A stretch of 64,000 nt of DNA from Streptomyces sp. NBC_00620. Its GTDB lineage: Bacteria; Actinomycetota; Actinomycetes; Streptomycetales; Streptomycetaceae. How positions within the stretch are numbered: position 1 is the first letter of the stretch; every line of letters begins with the position of its first letter. This document shows, in pieces, positions 43,129-52,308 of this stretch. The notes under the pieces are model-generated. The model was not told the origin of the DNA. It did no database searches and worked only from the letters and a program-made list of their open reading frames with translations. Where the stretch lies: the NCBI RefSeq assembly GCF_026341825.1, contig NZ_JAPENY010000001.1:3038001-3102000 (forward strand). The letters run 5' to 3'. Both the position numbers and the translations under genes were made by a program.

Positions 43129-43278
43129 GCGGGCGCGTAACTCGTGTCAGCAGACGGATAACTCGTGTAAGCAGTGGACGCACAAATGGACGCGTGAGCG
43201 AACCGGAGCGCACGCGTAGCTTAAGGGCCCCCCTTCGCGTACGGTTGACGGCTGCCCAGCACGTCAGAAGGGGGCCCG

Positions 43279-45774
43279 GTGGCCGCTCAGGCTCAGCAGG
43301 AAACCGCGCTCGGTTCGGTCCACGATTCCGTACGGCAGAAGTCCCTCAGGGACGACTCCGTACGGGACCGTGAGATCAGCGTCGAACAGGAACATCTCGA
43401 CCGGGTATACCGGCGCCTCGAGGAGAAGATCCACGAGGCGGAGTTCCTCATGAACGACGCCGCCAAGCGCGGTCAGGTCGGGACACCGGGGGCGCTCGCC
43501 GAGCGCGACGCCCAGGTGTTCCGGGCGGGAATTCACCTCAACCGCCTGAACAACGAGTTCGAAGACTTCCTCTTCGGCCGCATCGACCTGCTCCTGGGGA
43601 AGGACGGCAAGAAGGGTCCGGACGGCGCGTACACGGCGGTGGAACCCGCCGAGGGCGCCGTGCGCGACAACAACACCGCGGAGATCGCGGAGACGCTGCA
43701 CATCGGCCGTATCGGTGTCCTGGACACGGACTACGCGCCGCTGGTCATCGACTGGCGGGCGCCCGCCGCGGCCCCGTTCTACCGCTCGACCCCGGTCGAA
43801 CCGGGCCGGGTGGTGCGACGCAGGGTCATCCGCTCCAAGGGCCGCAAGGTCCTCGGCGTCGAGGACGACCTCATGCGCCCGGAGCTCAAGGCCACCCTCG
43901 ACGGCCGCGAACTCCCGGTGATCGGCGACGGCGCTCTGATGGCCGCCCTCGGCCAGGCCCGCAGCCACACCATGCGGGACATCGTGGCGTCCATCCAGGC
44001 CGAACAGGACCTGGTGATCCGCGCCCCCGCCGCCTCGGTGACGTACGTCGAGGGCGGCCCGGGCACGGGCAAGACGGCGGTCGCCCTGCACCGCGCCGCC
44101 TACCTCCTCTACCAGGACCGCCGCCGTTACGCGGGCGGCATCCTGATCGTCTCGCCCACGCCTCTGCTGGTCGCGTACACCGAGGGCGTCCTCCCGTCCC
44201 TCGGCGAGGAGGGCCAGGTCGCCATCCGCGCCATCGGCTCCCTCGTCGACGGCGCCGAGGCCGCCCTGTACGACTCTCCGGCGGTGGCCCGCGCCAAGGG
44301 CTCGTACCGGATGCTGAAGGTGCTGCGGAAGGCGGCACGGGGGGCGCTGGAGGCACCGTCGGGGTCCTCCGGTGGCGCCGGCCGGTCGTCCAACGGCGGC
44401 GGCCCCGGCCGGTCGTCCAACGGCGGCCGGTCCGCCGCGGGCGCCCCGGACCAGCAGCTCTCCTTCGGTGAAGGCTTCGGCGAGGACTCCGGTGACGACG
44501 GAGACGCCCGGCCGCAGGCCCCCGCAGGCGCCCCCACCCGCCTCCGCGTCGTCGCTTTCGGGCGCCGCCTGGAGCTGGAGGCCCCCGAGCTGGACCGGAT
44601 CCGCAACAACGCGCTGAGCGGTACCGCGCCCGTGAACCTGCTGCGTCCCCGGGCACGCAAGCTGCTGCTCGACGCCCTGTGGGCGCGGTCGGGGGCCGGT
44701 ACGCGGCACTCGGACCCGGAGCTGGCGGCCGAGCTGCGCTCCTCGTTCGACGAGGACATCACGTCCGAGGACAGCTTCATCGAGTTCCTGGACGTGTGGT
44801 GGCCCGAGCTGACCCCGCGGGGTGTGCTGGCCGCGATGGCCGACGAGCGGCGGCTCGGGCGGTGGGCGCGGCGGATCCTCAACCCCGGAGAGGTGCGCCG
44901 GGTGGCGCGCTCCCTCAAGCGGGACGGGCTCTCCGTGCACGACGTGGCCATGCTCGACGAGCTGAACGCCATCCTCGGCAGCCCCGCCCGCCCCAGGAAG
45001 CGGCGCGAGCTGGACCCGCTGGACCAGCTCACCGGCCTCGAGGAGCTCATGCCCACCCGCGAGGAGACGCAGTGGGAGCGCGCCGAGCGGCTGGCGCAGG
45101 AGCGGACCGAGTACGCGCACGTCATCGTCGACGAGGCGCAGGACCTCACGCCCATGCAGTGGCGGATGGTCGGCCGCCGGGGCCGGCACGCCACCTGGAC
45201 CGTGGTGGGCGACCCCGCCCAGTCTTCGTGGTCCGACCCCGACGAGGCCGCCGAGGCCCGGGACGAGGCCCTGGGCAGCCGCCCCCGGCGCCGTTTCACC
45301 CTCAGCGTCAACTACCGCAACCCGGCGGAGATCGCCGAACTGGCCGCCAAGATCCTGGCCCTCGCCATGCCGGGCGCGGAATCCCCGTCCGCCGTACGGT
45401 CCACCGGCGTCGAGCCGCACTTCGCCGTCGTACGGGACTCACTCGCGCAGACCGTACGCGCGGAGGCCGCCCGCCTCCTCGACCGCGTGGACGGCACCGT
45501 GGGCGTCGTCGTGGCCATGAACCGGCGCGACGAGGCCGCCCGCTGGCTCAAGGGGCTCGGCGACCGCGTGGTGGCCCTTGGCAGCCTGGAGGCGAAGGGC
45601 CTGGAGTACGACGCGACGGTCGTCGTCTCGCCCGCGGAGATCGCCGACGAGTCTCCGGCGGGGCTGCGTGTGCTGTACGTCGCCCTGACCCGGGCGACCC
45701 AGCAGCTGACCATCGTCTCGGCGGACCGGGACGAGCCGGACGGGAACGGGGTGCCTGACCTGCTGCGGGACTGA
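43279..45774 (+). CDS. helD: HelD-type superfamily 1 helicase-like protein
   Basis: Protein of 831 residues of the UvrD/Rep-like HelD family, which removes stalled RNA polymerase from DNA. The N-terminal coiled-coil arm is at about 35-80 (EQEHLDRVYRRLEEKIHEAE). Walker A is VEGGPGTGKTAVALHRAAYL and Walker B EYAHVIVDEAQDLTPMQWRM, followed by YRNPAEIAEL and LEAKGLEYDATVVVSP. A Gly/Ser/Asn-rich insert with two GRSSNGG units lies at about residues 365-395. GTG at 43279 follows AGAAGGGGG. Monocistronic, closed by a strong hairpin. Confidence 0.88.
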   Translation: MAAQAQQETALGSVHDSVRQKSLRDDSVRDREISVEQEHLDRVYRRLEEKIHEAEFLMNDAAKRGQVGTPGALAERDAQVFRAGIHLNRLNNEFEDFLFGRIDLLLGKDGKKGPDGAYTAVEPAEGAVRDNNTAEIAETLHIGRIGVLDTDYAPLVIDWRAPAAAPFYRSTPVEPGRVVRRRVIRSKGRKVLGVEDDLMRPELKATLDGRELPVIGDGALMAALGQARSHTMRDIVASIQAEQDLVIRAPAASVTYVEGGPGTGKTAVALHRAAYLLYQDRRRYAGGILIVSPTPLLVAYTEGVLPSLGEEGQVAIRAIGSLVDGAEAALYDSPAVARAKGSYRMLKVLRKAARGALEAPSGSSGGAGRSSNGGGPGRSSNGGRSAAGAPDQQLSFGEGFGEDSGDDGDARPQAPAGAPTRLRVVAFGRRLELEAPELDRIRNNALSGTAPVNLLRPRARKLLLDALWARSGAGTRHSDPELAAELRSSFDEDITSEDSFIEFLDVWWPELTPRGVLAAMADERRLGRWARRILNPGEVRRVARSLKRDGLSVHDVAMLDELNAILGSPARPRKRRELDPLDQLTGLEELMPTREETQWERAERLAQERTEYAHVIVDEAQDLTPMQWRMVGRRGRHATWTVVGDPAQSSWSDPDEAAEARDEALGSRPRRRFTLSVNYRNPAEIAELAAKILALAMPGAESPSAVRSTGVEPHFAVVRDSLAQTVRAEAARLLDRVDGTVGVVVAMNRRDEAARWLKGLGDRVVALGSLEAKGLEYDATVVVSPAEIADESPAGLRVLYVALTRATQQLTIVSADRDEPDGNGVPDLLRD

Positions 45775-45791
45775 CCGCAGGCGCTGATGCC

Positions 45792-45826
45792 GAGAGGCCC
45801 ACGTCACCAGGTGACGTGGGCCTCTC
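45792..45826 (+). terminator. Strong hairpin terminator after helD
   Basis: Perfect 16-bp inverted repeat (GAGAGGCCCACGTCAC and its complement) with a three-base loop, followed by GTTCGTT, 17 nt after the helD stop. Confidence 0.9.
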
Positions 45827-46206
45827 GTTCGTTCAGTGACACCGACCCGCCATGCTCGCCTCGCGGCAAGTGGTCGCTCGTAGCGACGAAGGTTGGGCCC
45901 GGGGGCTTGGATCGGGCCGGTGTCACGTCCACGGTAACAAACGATCCCCGCAAGGCAATTCCCGTCCCGAAAGTTCATTTCCGCGGCGCGGCCTCCCACC
46001 GGCCTCCCACCGGGATCACCCCTTCCGCCGCCACCTTGGTTCTCGTATGGTGGAATCTGTTTTCCGAAAGTGTCGAGCGCCCGCGAACAAAACGTTCGCA
46101 ATCCGGGGCGGCTACCACGTACTCAGGGGTAGGTGCGACGATCGGACGGCATACCCGCGAGCCAGCGGGGCACGGCAGTACACGGTGAAAGCAGAGGAAG
46201 TCGGCC
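45827..46206. other. Upstream region of malic enzyme gene
   Basis: 380 nt without a gene between the helD terminator and the malic enzyme. It is AT-richer near 46060-46120 (GAACAAAACGTTCGC, which contains a palindrome GAACAAAACGTTC-like segment), so it probably carries the promoter. Nothing else recognised. Confidence 0.5.
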
Positions 46207-47640
46207 ATGGCAACGGCGCCCAGCGTCTCCTACTCGATTACGGTCCGGTTGGAGGTGCCCGCGAGCGGAACCGCGGTCTCCCAGATCACCACGGCCGTGG
46301 AGTCCCACGGAGGCTCGGTGACCGGCCTCGACGTGACCGCCTCCGGCCACGAGAAGCTCCGGATCGACGTCACCATCGCGGCGACCTCCACGGCGCACGC
46401 CGACGAGATCGTCGAGCAGCTGCGCGGCATCGAGGACGTGACGCTCGGCAAGGTCTCCGACCGTACGTTCCTGATGCACCTCGGCGGCAAGATCGAGATG
46501 CAGTCCAAGCACCCGATCCGCAACCGTGACGACCTCTCGATGATCTACACGCCGGGCGTGGCCCGCGTGTGCATGGCGATCGCCGAGAACCCCGAGGACG
46601 CCCGCCGCCTGACCATCAAGCGCAACTCCGTTGCGGTCGTGACGGACGGATCCGCCGTTCTCGGCCTCGGCAACATCGGCCCGATGGCCGCCCTCCCGGT
46701 GATGGAGGGCAAGGCGGCGCTCTTCAAGCGCTTCGCCGGCATCGACGCCTGGCCGCTGTGCCTGGACACCCAGGACACCGACGCGATCGTCGAGATCGTG
46801 AAGGCCATCGCCCCCGGCTTCGCGGGCATCAACCTCGAGGACATCTCGGCGCCCCGCTGCTTCGAGATCGAGGCCCGCCTGCGCGAGGCCCTCGACATCC
46901 CGGTCTTCCACGACGACCAGCACGGCACCGCGATCGTCGTCCTCGCCGCCCTCAAGAACGCCCTGCGTGTCGCGGGCAAGGCGATCGGCGACATCCGTGT
47001 CGTCATGTCCGGCGCGGGCGCGGCCGGTACGGCCATCCTCAAACTGCTGCTCGCCGCGGGCGTCAAGAACGCGGTCGTCGCCGACATCCACGGCGTCGTG
47101 CACGCGGACCGCACGGACCTCGTGGACGCCGCCGCCGATTCGCCGCTGCGATGGATCGCCGACAACACCAACCCCGAGGGCCTCACGGGCACGTTGAAGG
47201 AAGCCGTGCGCGGCGCCGACGTGTTCATCGGCGTCTCCGCCCCGAACGTGCTCGACGGCACCGATGTGGCCGCGATGGCAGAGAACGCCATCGTGTTCGC
47301 GCTCGCGAACCCCGACCCCGAGGTCGACCCGGCAATCGCCCGCCAGACGGCGGCAGTTGTCGCCACCGGCCGCTCGGACTTCCCCAACCAGATCAACAAC
47401 GTCCTGGTCTTCCCGGGCGTCTTCCGTGGCCTCCTGGACGCCCAGTCGCGTACCGTCAACACGGAGATGATGCTGGCCGCCGCGACCGCCCTCGCGGACG
47501 TGGTGACCGAGGACGAGCTCAACCCGAACTACATCATCCCCAGCGTCTTCAACGACAAGGTCGCGGGCGCGGTCGCCGGAGCGGTGCGCAACGCCGCGAA
47601 GGCGGCGGGGGCGACGGAGTCGGGCAGCACAAGCGTGTGA
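46207..47640 (+). CDS. NAD-dependent malic enzyme with N-terminal ACT-like domain
   Basis: Malate dehydrogenase (decarboxylating) of 477 residues: malate to pyruvate and CO2 with NAD. Residues about 5-85 look like an ACT regulatory domain (SYSITVRLEVPASGTAVSQI). The catalytic part starts LSMIYTPGVARVCMAIAENP with the Tyr, then VTDGSAVLGLGNIGPMAALP, metal-binding FHDDQHGTAIVVLAALKNAL and the dinucleotide fold VVMSGAGAAGTAILKLLLAA. From memory this is the SCO2951 type, NAD-linked in S. coelicolor and tied to acetyl-CoA/antibiotic supply. ATG at 46207, ribosome site AGAGGAAG. Confidence 0.93.
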   Translation: MATAPSVSYSITVRLEVPASGTAVSQITTAVESHGGSVTGLDVTASGHEKLRIDVTIAATSTAHADEIVEQLRGIEDVTLGKVSDRTFLMHLGGKIEMQSKHPIRNRDDLSMIYTPGVARVCMAIAENPEDARRLTIKRNSVAVVTDGSAVLGLGNIGPMAALPVMEGKAALFKRFAGIDAWPLCLDTQDTDAIVEIVKAIAPGFAGINLEDISAPRCFEIEARLREALDIPVFHDDQHGTAIVVLAALKNALRVAGKAIGDIRVVMSGAGAAGTAILKLLLAAGVKNAVVADIHGVVHADRTDLVDAAADSPLRWIADNTNPEGLTGTLKEAVRGADVFIGVSAPNVLDGTDVAAMAENAIVFALANPDPEVDPAIARQTAAVVATGRSDFPNQINNVLVFPGVFRGLLDAQSRTVNTEMMLAAATALADVVTEDELNPNYIIPSVFNDKVAGAVAGAVRNAAKAAGATESGSTSV

Positions 47641-47994
47641 ACGCGGCCGTGAAGCCGCTGTGATGGTCGCCACGACCGCCGGAGCCCCGGCGCGTCGTGG
47701 AAGGCGGGGCCTGTGGCCGCCTTTAGGGTGGCGGCCAGGCTCGGGCCTTGTTCCCGCCTTGCGCAGGCCTTTTCGTGTGACCCCCAAGGGTGTTCCTGTG
47801 ACTCCCCAGGGGTGCCGGATTGGCTTTCCCGCCGCAGGTGGGGGCAGGATGCGTCTTCGGGCGCGAGGGTCCGGCGACGGACCCGGGTCCGGGGACCGAT
47901 CGAGGACCCTGGCAGCATCGGCTTCACTGTGCCCGATTATGCGGCTCCGCCGCGTGGCACGCCTCAACAGCAAGAAGAACACGGGAGTAACGAC
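47641..47994. other. Upstream region of hup gene
   Basis: 354 nt between the malic enzyme stop and the HU start. Frames across it lack ribosome sites and read only into hup. It likely holds the strong promoter of the HU gene; I cannot point to the hexamers. Confidence 0.45.
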
Positions 47995-48276
47995 ATGAAC
48001 CGCAGTGAGCTGGTGGCCGCGCTGGCCGACCGCGCCGAGGTGACTCGCAAGGACGCCGACGCCGTTCTGGCCGCCTTCGCCGAGACCGTCGGCGAGATCG
48101 TCGCCAAGGGCGACGAGAAGGTCACCATCCCCGGCTTCCTGACCTTCGAGCGCACCCACCGTGCCGCTCGCACCGCGCGCAACCCGCAGACCGGTGAGCC
48201 GATCAACATCCCGGCCGGCTACAGCGTGAAGGTCTCCGCGGGCAGCAAGCTCAAGGAAGCCGCCAAGGGCAAGTAA
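47995..48276 (+). CDS. hupA: HU family DNA-binding protein
   Basis: Nucleoid protein of 93 residues. The HU fold is clear: MNRSELVAALADRAEVTRKD, FAETVGEIVAKGDEKVTIPG, and the DNA-bending arm FLTFERTHRAARTARNPQTG with the Pro and the final strand AGYSVKVSAGSKLKEAAKGK. ATG at 47995 has GGGAGTAA. This is the short HU without the lysine-rich tail found in HupS. It bends and compacts DNA during vegetative growth. Symbol by family and by gene order before murA. Confidence 0.93.
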   Translation: MNRSELVAALADRAEVTRKDADAVLAAFAETVGEIVAKGDEKVTIPGFLTFERTHRAARTARNPQTGEPINIPAGYSVKVSAGSKLKEAAKGK

Positions 48277-48353
48277 GGCCTACGCCGCCCGCGTTACGGG
48301 ACGGCGCACGGCACAGCGGTACGCCAGACGGTGTACGGCAGAGCAATACGCCA

Positions 48354-48388
48354 ATGGGGCGGCCCCCTTCACCGGGTGGCCGCCCCAT
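48354..48388. terminator. Bidirectional terminator between hup and murA
   Basis: Perfect 11-bp inverted repeat ATGGGGCGGCC / GGCCGCCCCAT with a 13-nt loop, between the convergent stops of hup (48276) and murA (48424). It can serve both genes. Confidence 0.8.
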
Positions 48389-48423
48389 CGTCGTACGTAC
48401 GACTGTGTTTGTGTCTGTGTCAG

Positions 48424-49770
48424 TTACCCGAGGGCTTTCCCGGGCAGCTCCACCTTCGCCCCGAGTTCCACGAGCTTCTCCATGAAGTTCTCGTAGCCGC
48501 GGTTGATCAGGTCGATGCCGTGCACCCGTGAGGTGCCCTGCGCCGCCAGTGCCGCGATGAGGTACGAGAAGCCGCCGCGGAGGTCGGGGATGACCAGGTC
48601 GGCGCCCTGCAGCCGGGTGGGGCCGGAAACGACCGCGGAGTGCAGGAAGTTGCGCTGGCCGAAGCGGCAGCTGGAGCCGCCGAGGCACTCGCGGTAGAGC
48701 TGGATGTGTGCGCCCATCTGGTTGAGCGCGGAGGTGAAGCCGAGGCGGGACTCGTACACCGTCTCGTGGACGATCGAGAGGCCCGTCGCCTGGGTGAGCG
48801 CGACGACCAGCGGCTGCTGCCAGTCGGTCTGGAAGCCCGGGTGGACGTCCGTCTCCAGGGCGATCGACTTGAGCTGGCCGCCGGGGTGCCAGAAGCGGAT
48901 GCCCTCGTCGTCGATCTCGAAGGCGCCGCCGACCTTGCGGTAGGTGTTCAGGAACGTCATCATCGAGCGCTGCTGGGCGCCGCGGACGTAGATGTTGCCT
49001 TCGGTCGCCAGCGCCGCGGAAGCCCACGAGGCGGCCTCCAGGCGGTCCGGCAGGGCCGCGTGGGTGTAGCCGCCGAGCGAGTCGACACCGGTGATGCGGA
49101 TCGTCCGGTCGGTGTCCATGGCGATGATCGCGCCCATCTTCTGCAGTACGCAGATGAGGTCCTCGATCTCGGGCTCCACGGCCGCGTTGGACAGCTCGGT
49201 GACGCCCTCCGCCAGCACGGCGGTCAGCAGGACCTGCTCGGTCGCGCCCACCGACGGGTACGGCAGCTGGATCTTGGTGCCGCGCAGCCGCTGCGGGGCC
49301 TCCAGGTACTGACCGTCCGCCCGCTTCTCGATCGTCGCCCCGAACTGCCGCAGCACCTCGAAGTGGAAGTCGATCGGCCGGCCGCCGATGTCACAGCCGC
49401 CGAGGCCCGGGATGAAGGCATGGCCCAGGCGGTGCAGCAGCGGGCCGCAGAAAAGGATCGGGATCCGGGACGAACCCGCGTGCGCGTCGATGTCCGCGAC
49501 GTTCGCGCTCTCGACGTGCGACGGGTCGAGCACCAGCTCGCCCGGTTCCTCGCCCGGACGGACCGTCACCCCGTGCAGCTGGAGCAGTCCGCGCACGACC
49601 CGCACGTCTCTGATGTCGGGGACGTTGCGCAGTCGGCTCGGCGCGCTGCCCAGCAGGGCGGCCACCATGGCCTTCGGTACGAGGTTCTTCGCACCGCGGA
49701 CACGGATCTCGCCTTCGAGCGGAGTTCCGCCGTGGACAAGCAGTACGTCGTCAGAGCCGTTGACGGTCAT
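48424..49770 (-). CDS. murA: UDP-N-acetylglucosamine 1-carboxyvinyltransferase MurA
   Basis: First committed enzyme of peptidoglycan synthesis, adding enolpyruvate from PEP to UDP-GlcNAc; 448 residues. The start MTVNGSDDVLLVHGGTPLEG reads into GAKNLVPKAMVAALL with the conserved Lys-Asn. The active-site Cys, target of fosfomycin, is present in GLGGCDIGGRPIDFH. The ATG at 49770 is used; the frame continues upstream to 49914 but without family similarity. It is convergent with hup and shares a terminator with it. Confidence 0.95.
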   Translation of the reverse strand: MTVNGSDDVLLVHGGTPLEGEIRVRGAKNLVPKAMVAALLGSAPSRLRNVPDIRDVRVVRGLLQLHGVTVRPGEEPGELVLDPSHVESANVADIDAHAGSSRIPILFCGPLLHRLGHAFIPGLGGCDIGGRPIDFHFEVLRQFGATIEKRADGQYLEAPQRLRGTKIQLPYPSVGATEQVLLTAVLAEGVTELSNAAVEPEIEDLICVLQKMGAIIAMDTDRTIRITGVDSLGGYTHAALPDRLEAASWASAALATEGNIYVRGAQQRSMMTFLNTYRKVGGAFEIDDEGIRFWHPGGQLKSIALETDVHPGFQTDWQQPLVVALTQATGLSIVHETVYESRLGFTSALNQMGAHIQLYRECLGGSSCRFGQRNFLHSAVVSGPTRLQGADLVIPDLRGGFSYLIAALAAQGTSRVHGIDLINRGYENFMEKLVELGAKVELPGKALG

Positions 49771-50042
49771 GTATCTCGCGATCCGATGAGTTGGGCAGGC
49801 GTGATTTCGTCGGCGGGCACGTCGTGCTGGGCCGGAGAGTAAGGGTAATCGCCGCCTACCCCCCTTCAGTAAGCCCAAGGACCACTCAGCTGCGTCATAG
49901 CTTTGCCACAACACGAACCGTTCCTAATCGGGCACACGCGGTCACCGGCCCCGGCGTGCGCGGGGGGCGCTTCTCTGCGCCCTGAGCTGCATTCACACAG
50001 GTACCCGCATAGGCTCCCCGCTCACGGGGAAGATGCGGGATC

Positions 50043-50624
50043 ATGTCTGGCATGACCGAGGTGTCCTCGCTCACAGGGCGGCTGCTCGTGGCCACGCCCG
50101 CCCTGGCGGACCCGAACTTCGATCGCGCGGTGGTGCTGCTCCTCGACCACGACGAGGAGGGCTCACTGGGCGTCGTCCTCAACCGGCCCACGCCCGTGGA
50201 CGTCGGCGACATCCTGGAGGCCTGGGCGGACCTGGCCGGCGAACCCGGCGTCGTCTTCCAGGGCGGCCCGGTCTCCCTCGACTCCGCGCTGGGCGTGGCG
50301 GTCATCCCCGGCGGCGCGTCCGGCGAGCGCACCCCCCTCGGCTGGCGCCGCGTGCACGGCGCGATCGGCCTCGTCGACCTGGAGGCCCCGCCGGAACTCC
50401 TCGCCGCCGCCCTCGGTTCGCTGCGCATCTTCGCCGGGTACGCGGGCTGGGGCCCCGGCCAACTGGAGTCGGAACTGACCGAGGGCGCCTGGTACGTCGT
50501 CGAGTCCGAACCCGGAGACGTCTCTTCCCCGTCCCCGGAACGCCTCTGGCGCGAGGTCCTGCGCCGCCAGCGCAACGAGCTCGCGATGGTGGCCACGTAT
50601 CCGGACGACCCTTCCCTGAACTGA
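50043..50624 (+). CDS. YqgE/AlgH family protein
   Basis: Protein of 193 residues of the UPF0301 (YqgE/AlgH) family. Signatures: LTGRLLVATPALADPNFDRA, VVLLLDHDEEGSLGVVLNRP, VVFQGGPVSLDSALGV and RIFAGYAGWGPGQLESEL. The family is widespread, its biochemical role is not settled (AlgH affects alginate and redox control in Pseudomonas). ATG at 50043; MTEV at 50052 is an alternative. Divergent from murA by 272 nt. Confidence 0.92.
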   Translation: MSGMTEVSSLTGRLLVATPALADPNFDRAVVLLLDHDEEGSLGVVLNRPTPVDVGDILEAWADLAGEPGVVFQGGPVSLDSALGVAVIPGGASGERTPLGWRRVHGAIGLVDLEAPPELLAAALGSLRIFAGYAGWGPGQLESELTEGAWYVVESEPGDVSSPSPERLWREVLRRQRNELAMVATYPDDPSLN

Positions 50625-50653
50625 TGCCTGTGACCTTCAGTACCCTTGGCGTT

Positions 50654-50953
50654 ATGAGCACTCTTGAGCCTGAGACCCAGCCCCAGCGAGGCACTGGGAC
50701 GGGGACCCTCGTAGAGCCGGCACCGCAGGTGTCGCACGGTGACGGGGACCACGAGCGCTTCGCCCACTATGTCCAGAAGGACAAGATCATGGCGAGCGCC
50801 CTCGACGGCACGCCCGTCGTGGCCCTGTGCGGCAAGGTGTGGGTCCCGGGGCGTGACCCGAAGAAGTACCCCGTGTGTCCCATGTGCAAGGAGATCTACG
50901 AGTCCATGGGCGCCGGCGGGGGCGACAAGGGCAAGGACGGCGACAAGAAGTAA
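50654..50953 (+). CDS. DUF3039 protein
   Basis: Acidic protein of 99 residues. The conserved core is HERFAHYVQKDKIMASALDG, ALCGKVWVPGRDPKKYPVCP and MCKEIYESM, with Cys residues that suggest a small metal site (LCGK ... CPMC). This is the DUF3039 pattern, common in actinobacteria, function unknown. The ATG at 50654 has no strong ribosome site; it lies 29 nt after the YqgE gene and is probably co-transcribed with it. A hairpin follows. Confidence 0.88.
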   Translation: MSTLEPETQPQRGTGTGTLVEPAPQVSHGDGDHERFAHYVQKDKIMASALDGTPVVALCGKVWVPGRDPKKYPVCPMCKEIYESMGAGGGDKGKDGDKK

Positions 50954-51001
50954 CGCCGACCGGTCCTTCGGCGCAGTACGCCGCGTAGGCAGACCGTGCA
51001 C

Positions 51002-51035
51002 GACCGCGGCATCCCTGGTGAGGGGTGCCGCGGTC
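51002..51035 (+). terminator. Hairpin terminator after DUF3039 gene
   Basis: Arms GACCGCGGCATCCC and GGGGTGCCGCGGTC form a 14-bp stem with one G-T pair and a six-base loop, followed by TTGTC. It lies 48 nt after the DUF3039 stop and just before the next gene. Confidence 0.8.
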
Positions 51036-51057
51036 TTGTCGTACCCGGGGGTGGGGC

Positions 51058-52164
51058 ATGGAGTTGTTGCTGAGGGCGCGCGAACTGGCGGTGGCGCGGA
51101 AGCGCCGTGAGAGCCGGGCGCTGGTGGAGCGGGCTGAGCCGGGGAGCGCGGAGGAGCTGAGCCTCGCGGCGTCGGTGCTGGTCGAACTCCGGGATTCGCA
51201 GGCGGCGTTGCCGCTGGCGCGGCGGGCGGTGGCGCTGGCGCCGGACGACTGGCGGGGGCATCTGGCGGTCGCCGACGCCACTTTTCAGCTGCGGTGGTGG
51301 GGTGAGTCGGCCGCCGCTGCCCGCAGGGCCGTGGCGCTGGCGCCGGAGGAGGCGGCGGCGCACCGGGCGCTGGGTGTCGCACTGAACCGACGGATCGGCG
51401 GCGGCCGTGAGGCGAGACGGGAAGTGAAGCGCGCCAGGGAGCTGGGGGGCAGGGGGGCGTTGCGGACGCCTGGGCGACGTAGCCCGTGGTGGCTCCTGCC
51501 GATCGTCGCGCCGCTCGCGGTCGCTGTCGTGCTGTCGGCGGTGGGCGACTGGCCGGACGCAGTGGAGGACCTCATGCTGCTGGCCCGTGTGGTGCCTCCC
51601 GTGCTGGTTCTGTTGCTCATCGTCATGCCCAGCCGGGCCGGCCTCACCTGGTCCGAGCGGATCGCGGAGCTACGGGCCGTGAACGAGGAGCGGTACGGCG
51701 ACGGGGGTCGCGCGGCGCGCAGACGGGCCGGGCCGGCGGCGATGCCCTGGGGCTGTGCTTTGGCCGTGGGCGCCGGACTGCTCGCAGTGCCCGCTGCCGA
51801 CGGGGACCCGCTGTCCGCGTCGGTCGTCGTGCCGGCGGTGCTGATCGGTGGCGGTGCGCTGGTGATCCTCGCGCGGCGCACCGTACGCCTCTGGTACGGG
51901 GAGCGCTTCCTGCGTGACGTGTTCGTACCGAGCGTCTTCGTGCGCGTCCATCTGGTCGCGGCGGGAGTGCTCGGCGGGGGCGTCGTGCTGCTGACGCTCG
52001 GCGATGCGCCCCCGGGGCCGTGGCGGGTGCTGCTCATCTGGTCCGTGGTGTGGTTCCTGTTCGGCATGATCTCCGCGCTCTTCGTTCAGGGGCTGCCCGA
52101 GTCGGAGCAGAAGGCCGTTGACCAGGGGCCGGGCGGGCCGGAGAAGGAGCCCGCCGACAGCTGA
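51058..52164 (+). CDS. TPR-like protein with C-terminal membrane domain
   Basis: Protein of 368 residues. Residues about 1-120 look like TPR helices (LPLARRAVALAPDDWRGHLA, AAARRAVALAPEEAAAHRAL repeat the ALAP pattern 34 residues apart). Four to five transmembrane segments follow from about residue 143 (WWLLPIVAPLAVAVVLSAV; VLVLLLIVMP; ALAVGAGLLAVPAA; VLLIWSVVWFLFGMISALFV). It probably mediates protein contacts on the inner membrane face. ATG at 51058 has GGGGGTGGGG. No specific function assigned. Confidence 0.78.
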   Translation: MELLLRARELAVARKRRESRALVERAEPGSAEELSLAASVLVELRDSQAALPLARRAVALAPDDWRGHLAVADATFQLRWWGESAAAARRAVALAPEEAAAHRALGVALNRRIGGGREARREVKRARELGGRGALRTPGRRSPWWLLPIVAPLAVAVVLSAVGDWPDAVEDLMLLARVVPPVLVLLLIVMPSRAGLTWSERIAELRAVNEERYGDGGRAARRRAGPAAMPWGCALAVGAGLLAVPAADGDPLSASVVVPAVLIGGGALVILARRTVRLWYGERFLRDVFVPSVFVRVHLVAAGVLGGGVVLLTLGDAPPGPWRVLLIWSVVWFLFGMISALFVQGLPESEQKAVDQGPGGPEKEPADS

Positions 52165-52195
52165 CCGTTGCACGGAGTGCGTCACCTGGTCACGA

Positions 52196-52211
52196 AGTGG
52201 TTGAGACCTCT
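52196..52211. promoter_or_regulatory. DasR-like operator (dre) upstream of hexosaminidase operon
   Basis: AGTGGTTGAGACCTCT matches the 16-bp DasR consensus (ACTGGTCTAGACCACT) at 12 of 16 positions. It lies about 100 nt before the binding-protein gene. DasR is the GlcNAc-responsive GntR regulator of chitin and GlcNAc uptake genes in Streptomyces, which fits an operon ending in a hexosaminidase. Confidence 0.55.
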
Positions 52212-52308
52212 TGTGGGCATGTTCATGTACTCCATAGCCTCCGATGTGTTGTGCAGAGCGAAACAGCCATTGCGTATGTTGCAACGCACCCCCATCGGAG
52301 GATGCTCC

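Noticed and set aside
44380..44430. Tandem GGTCGTCCAACGGCGG repeats inside helD as a mobile or regulatory repeat
   Set aside because: In-frame low-complexity linker repeats (two GRSSNGG units), explained by a flexible insert.
43264..45420. 718-codon minus-strand frame over helD
   Set aside because: Shadow frame; Walker motifs and helicase signatures are on the plus strand.
46080..46110. GAACAAAACGTTCGC near the malic enzyme promoter as an operator
   Set aside because: A short GAAC/GTTC inverted pair alone; no regulator in the neighbourhood to support it.
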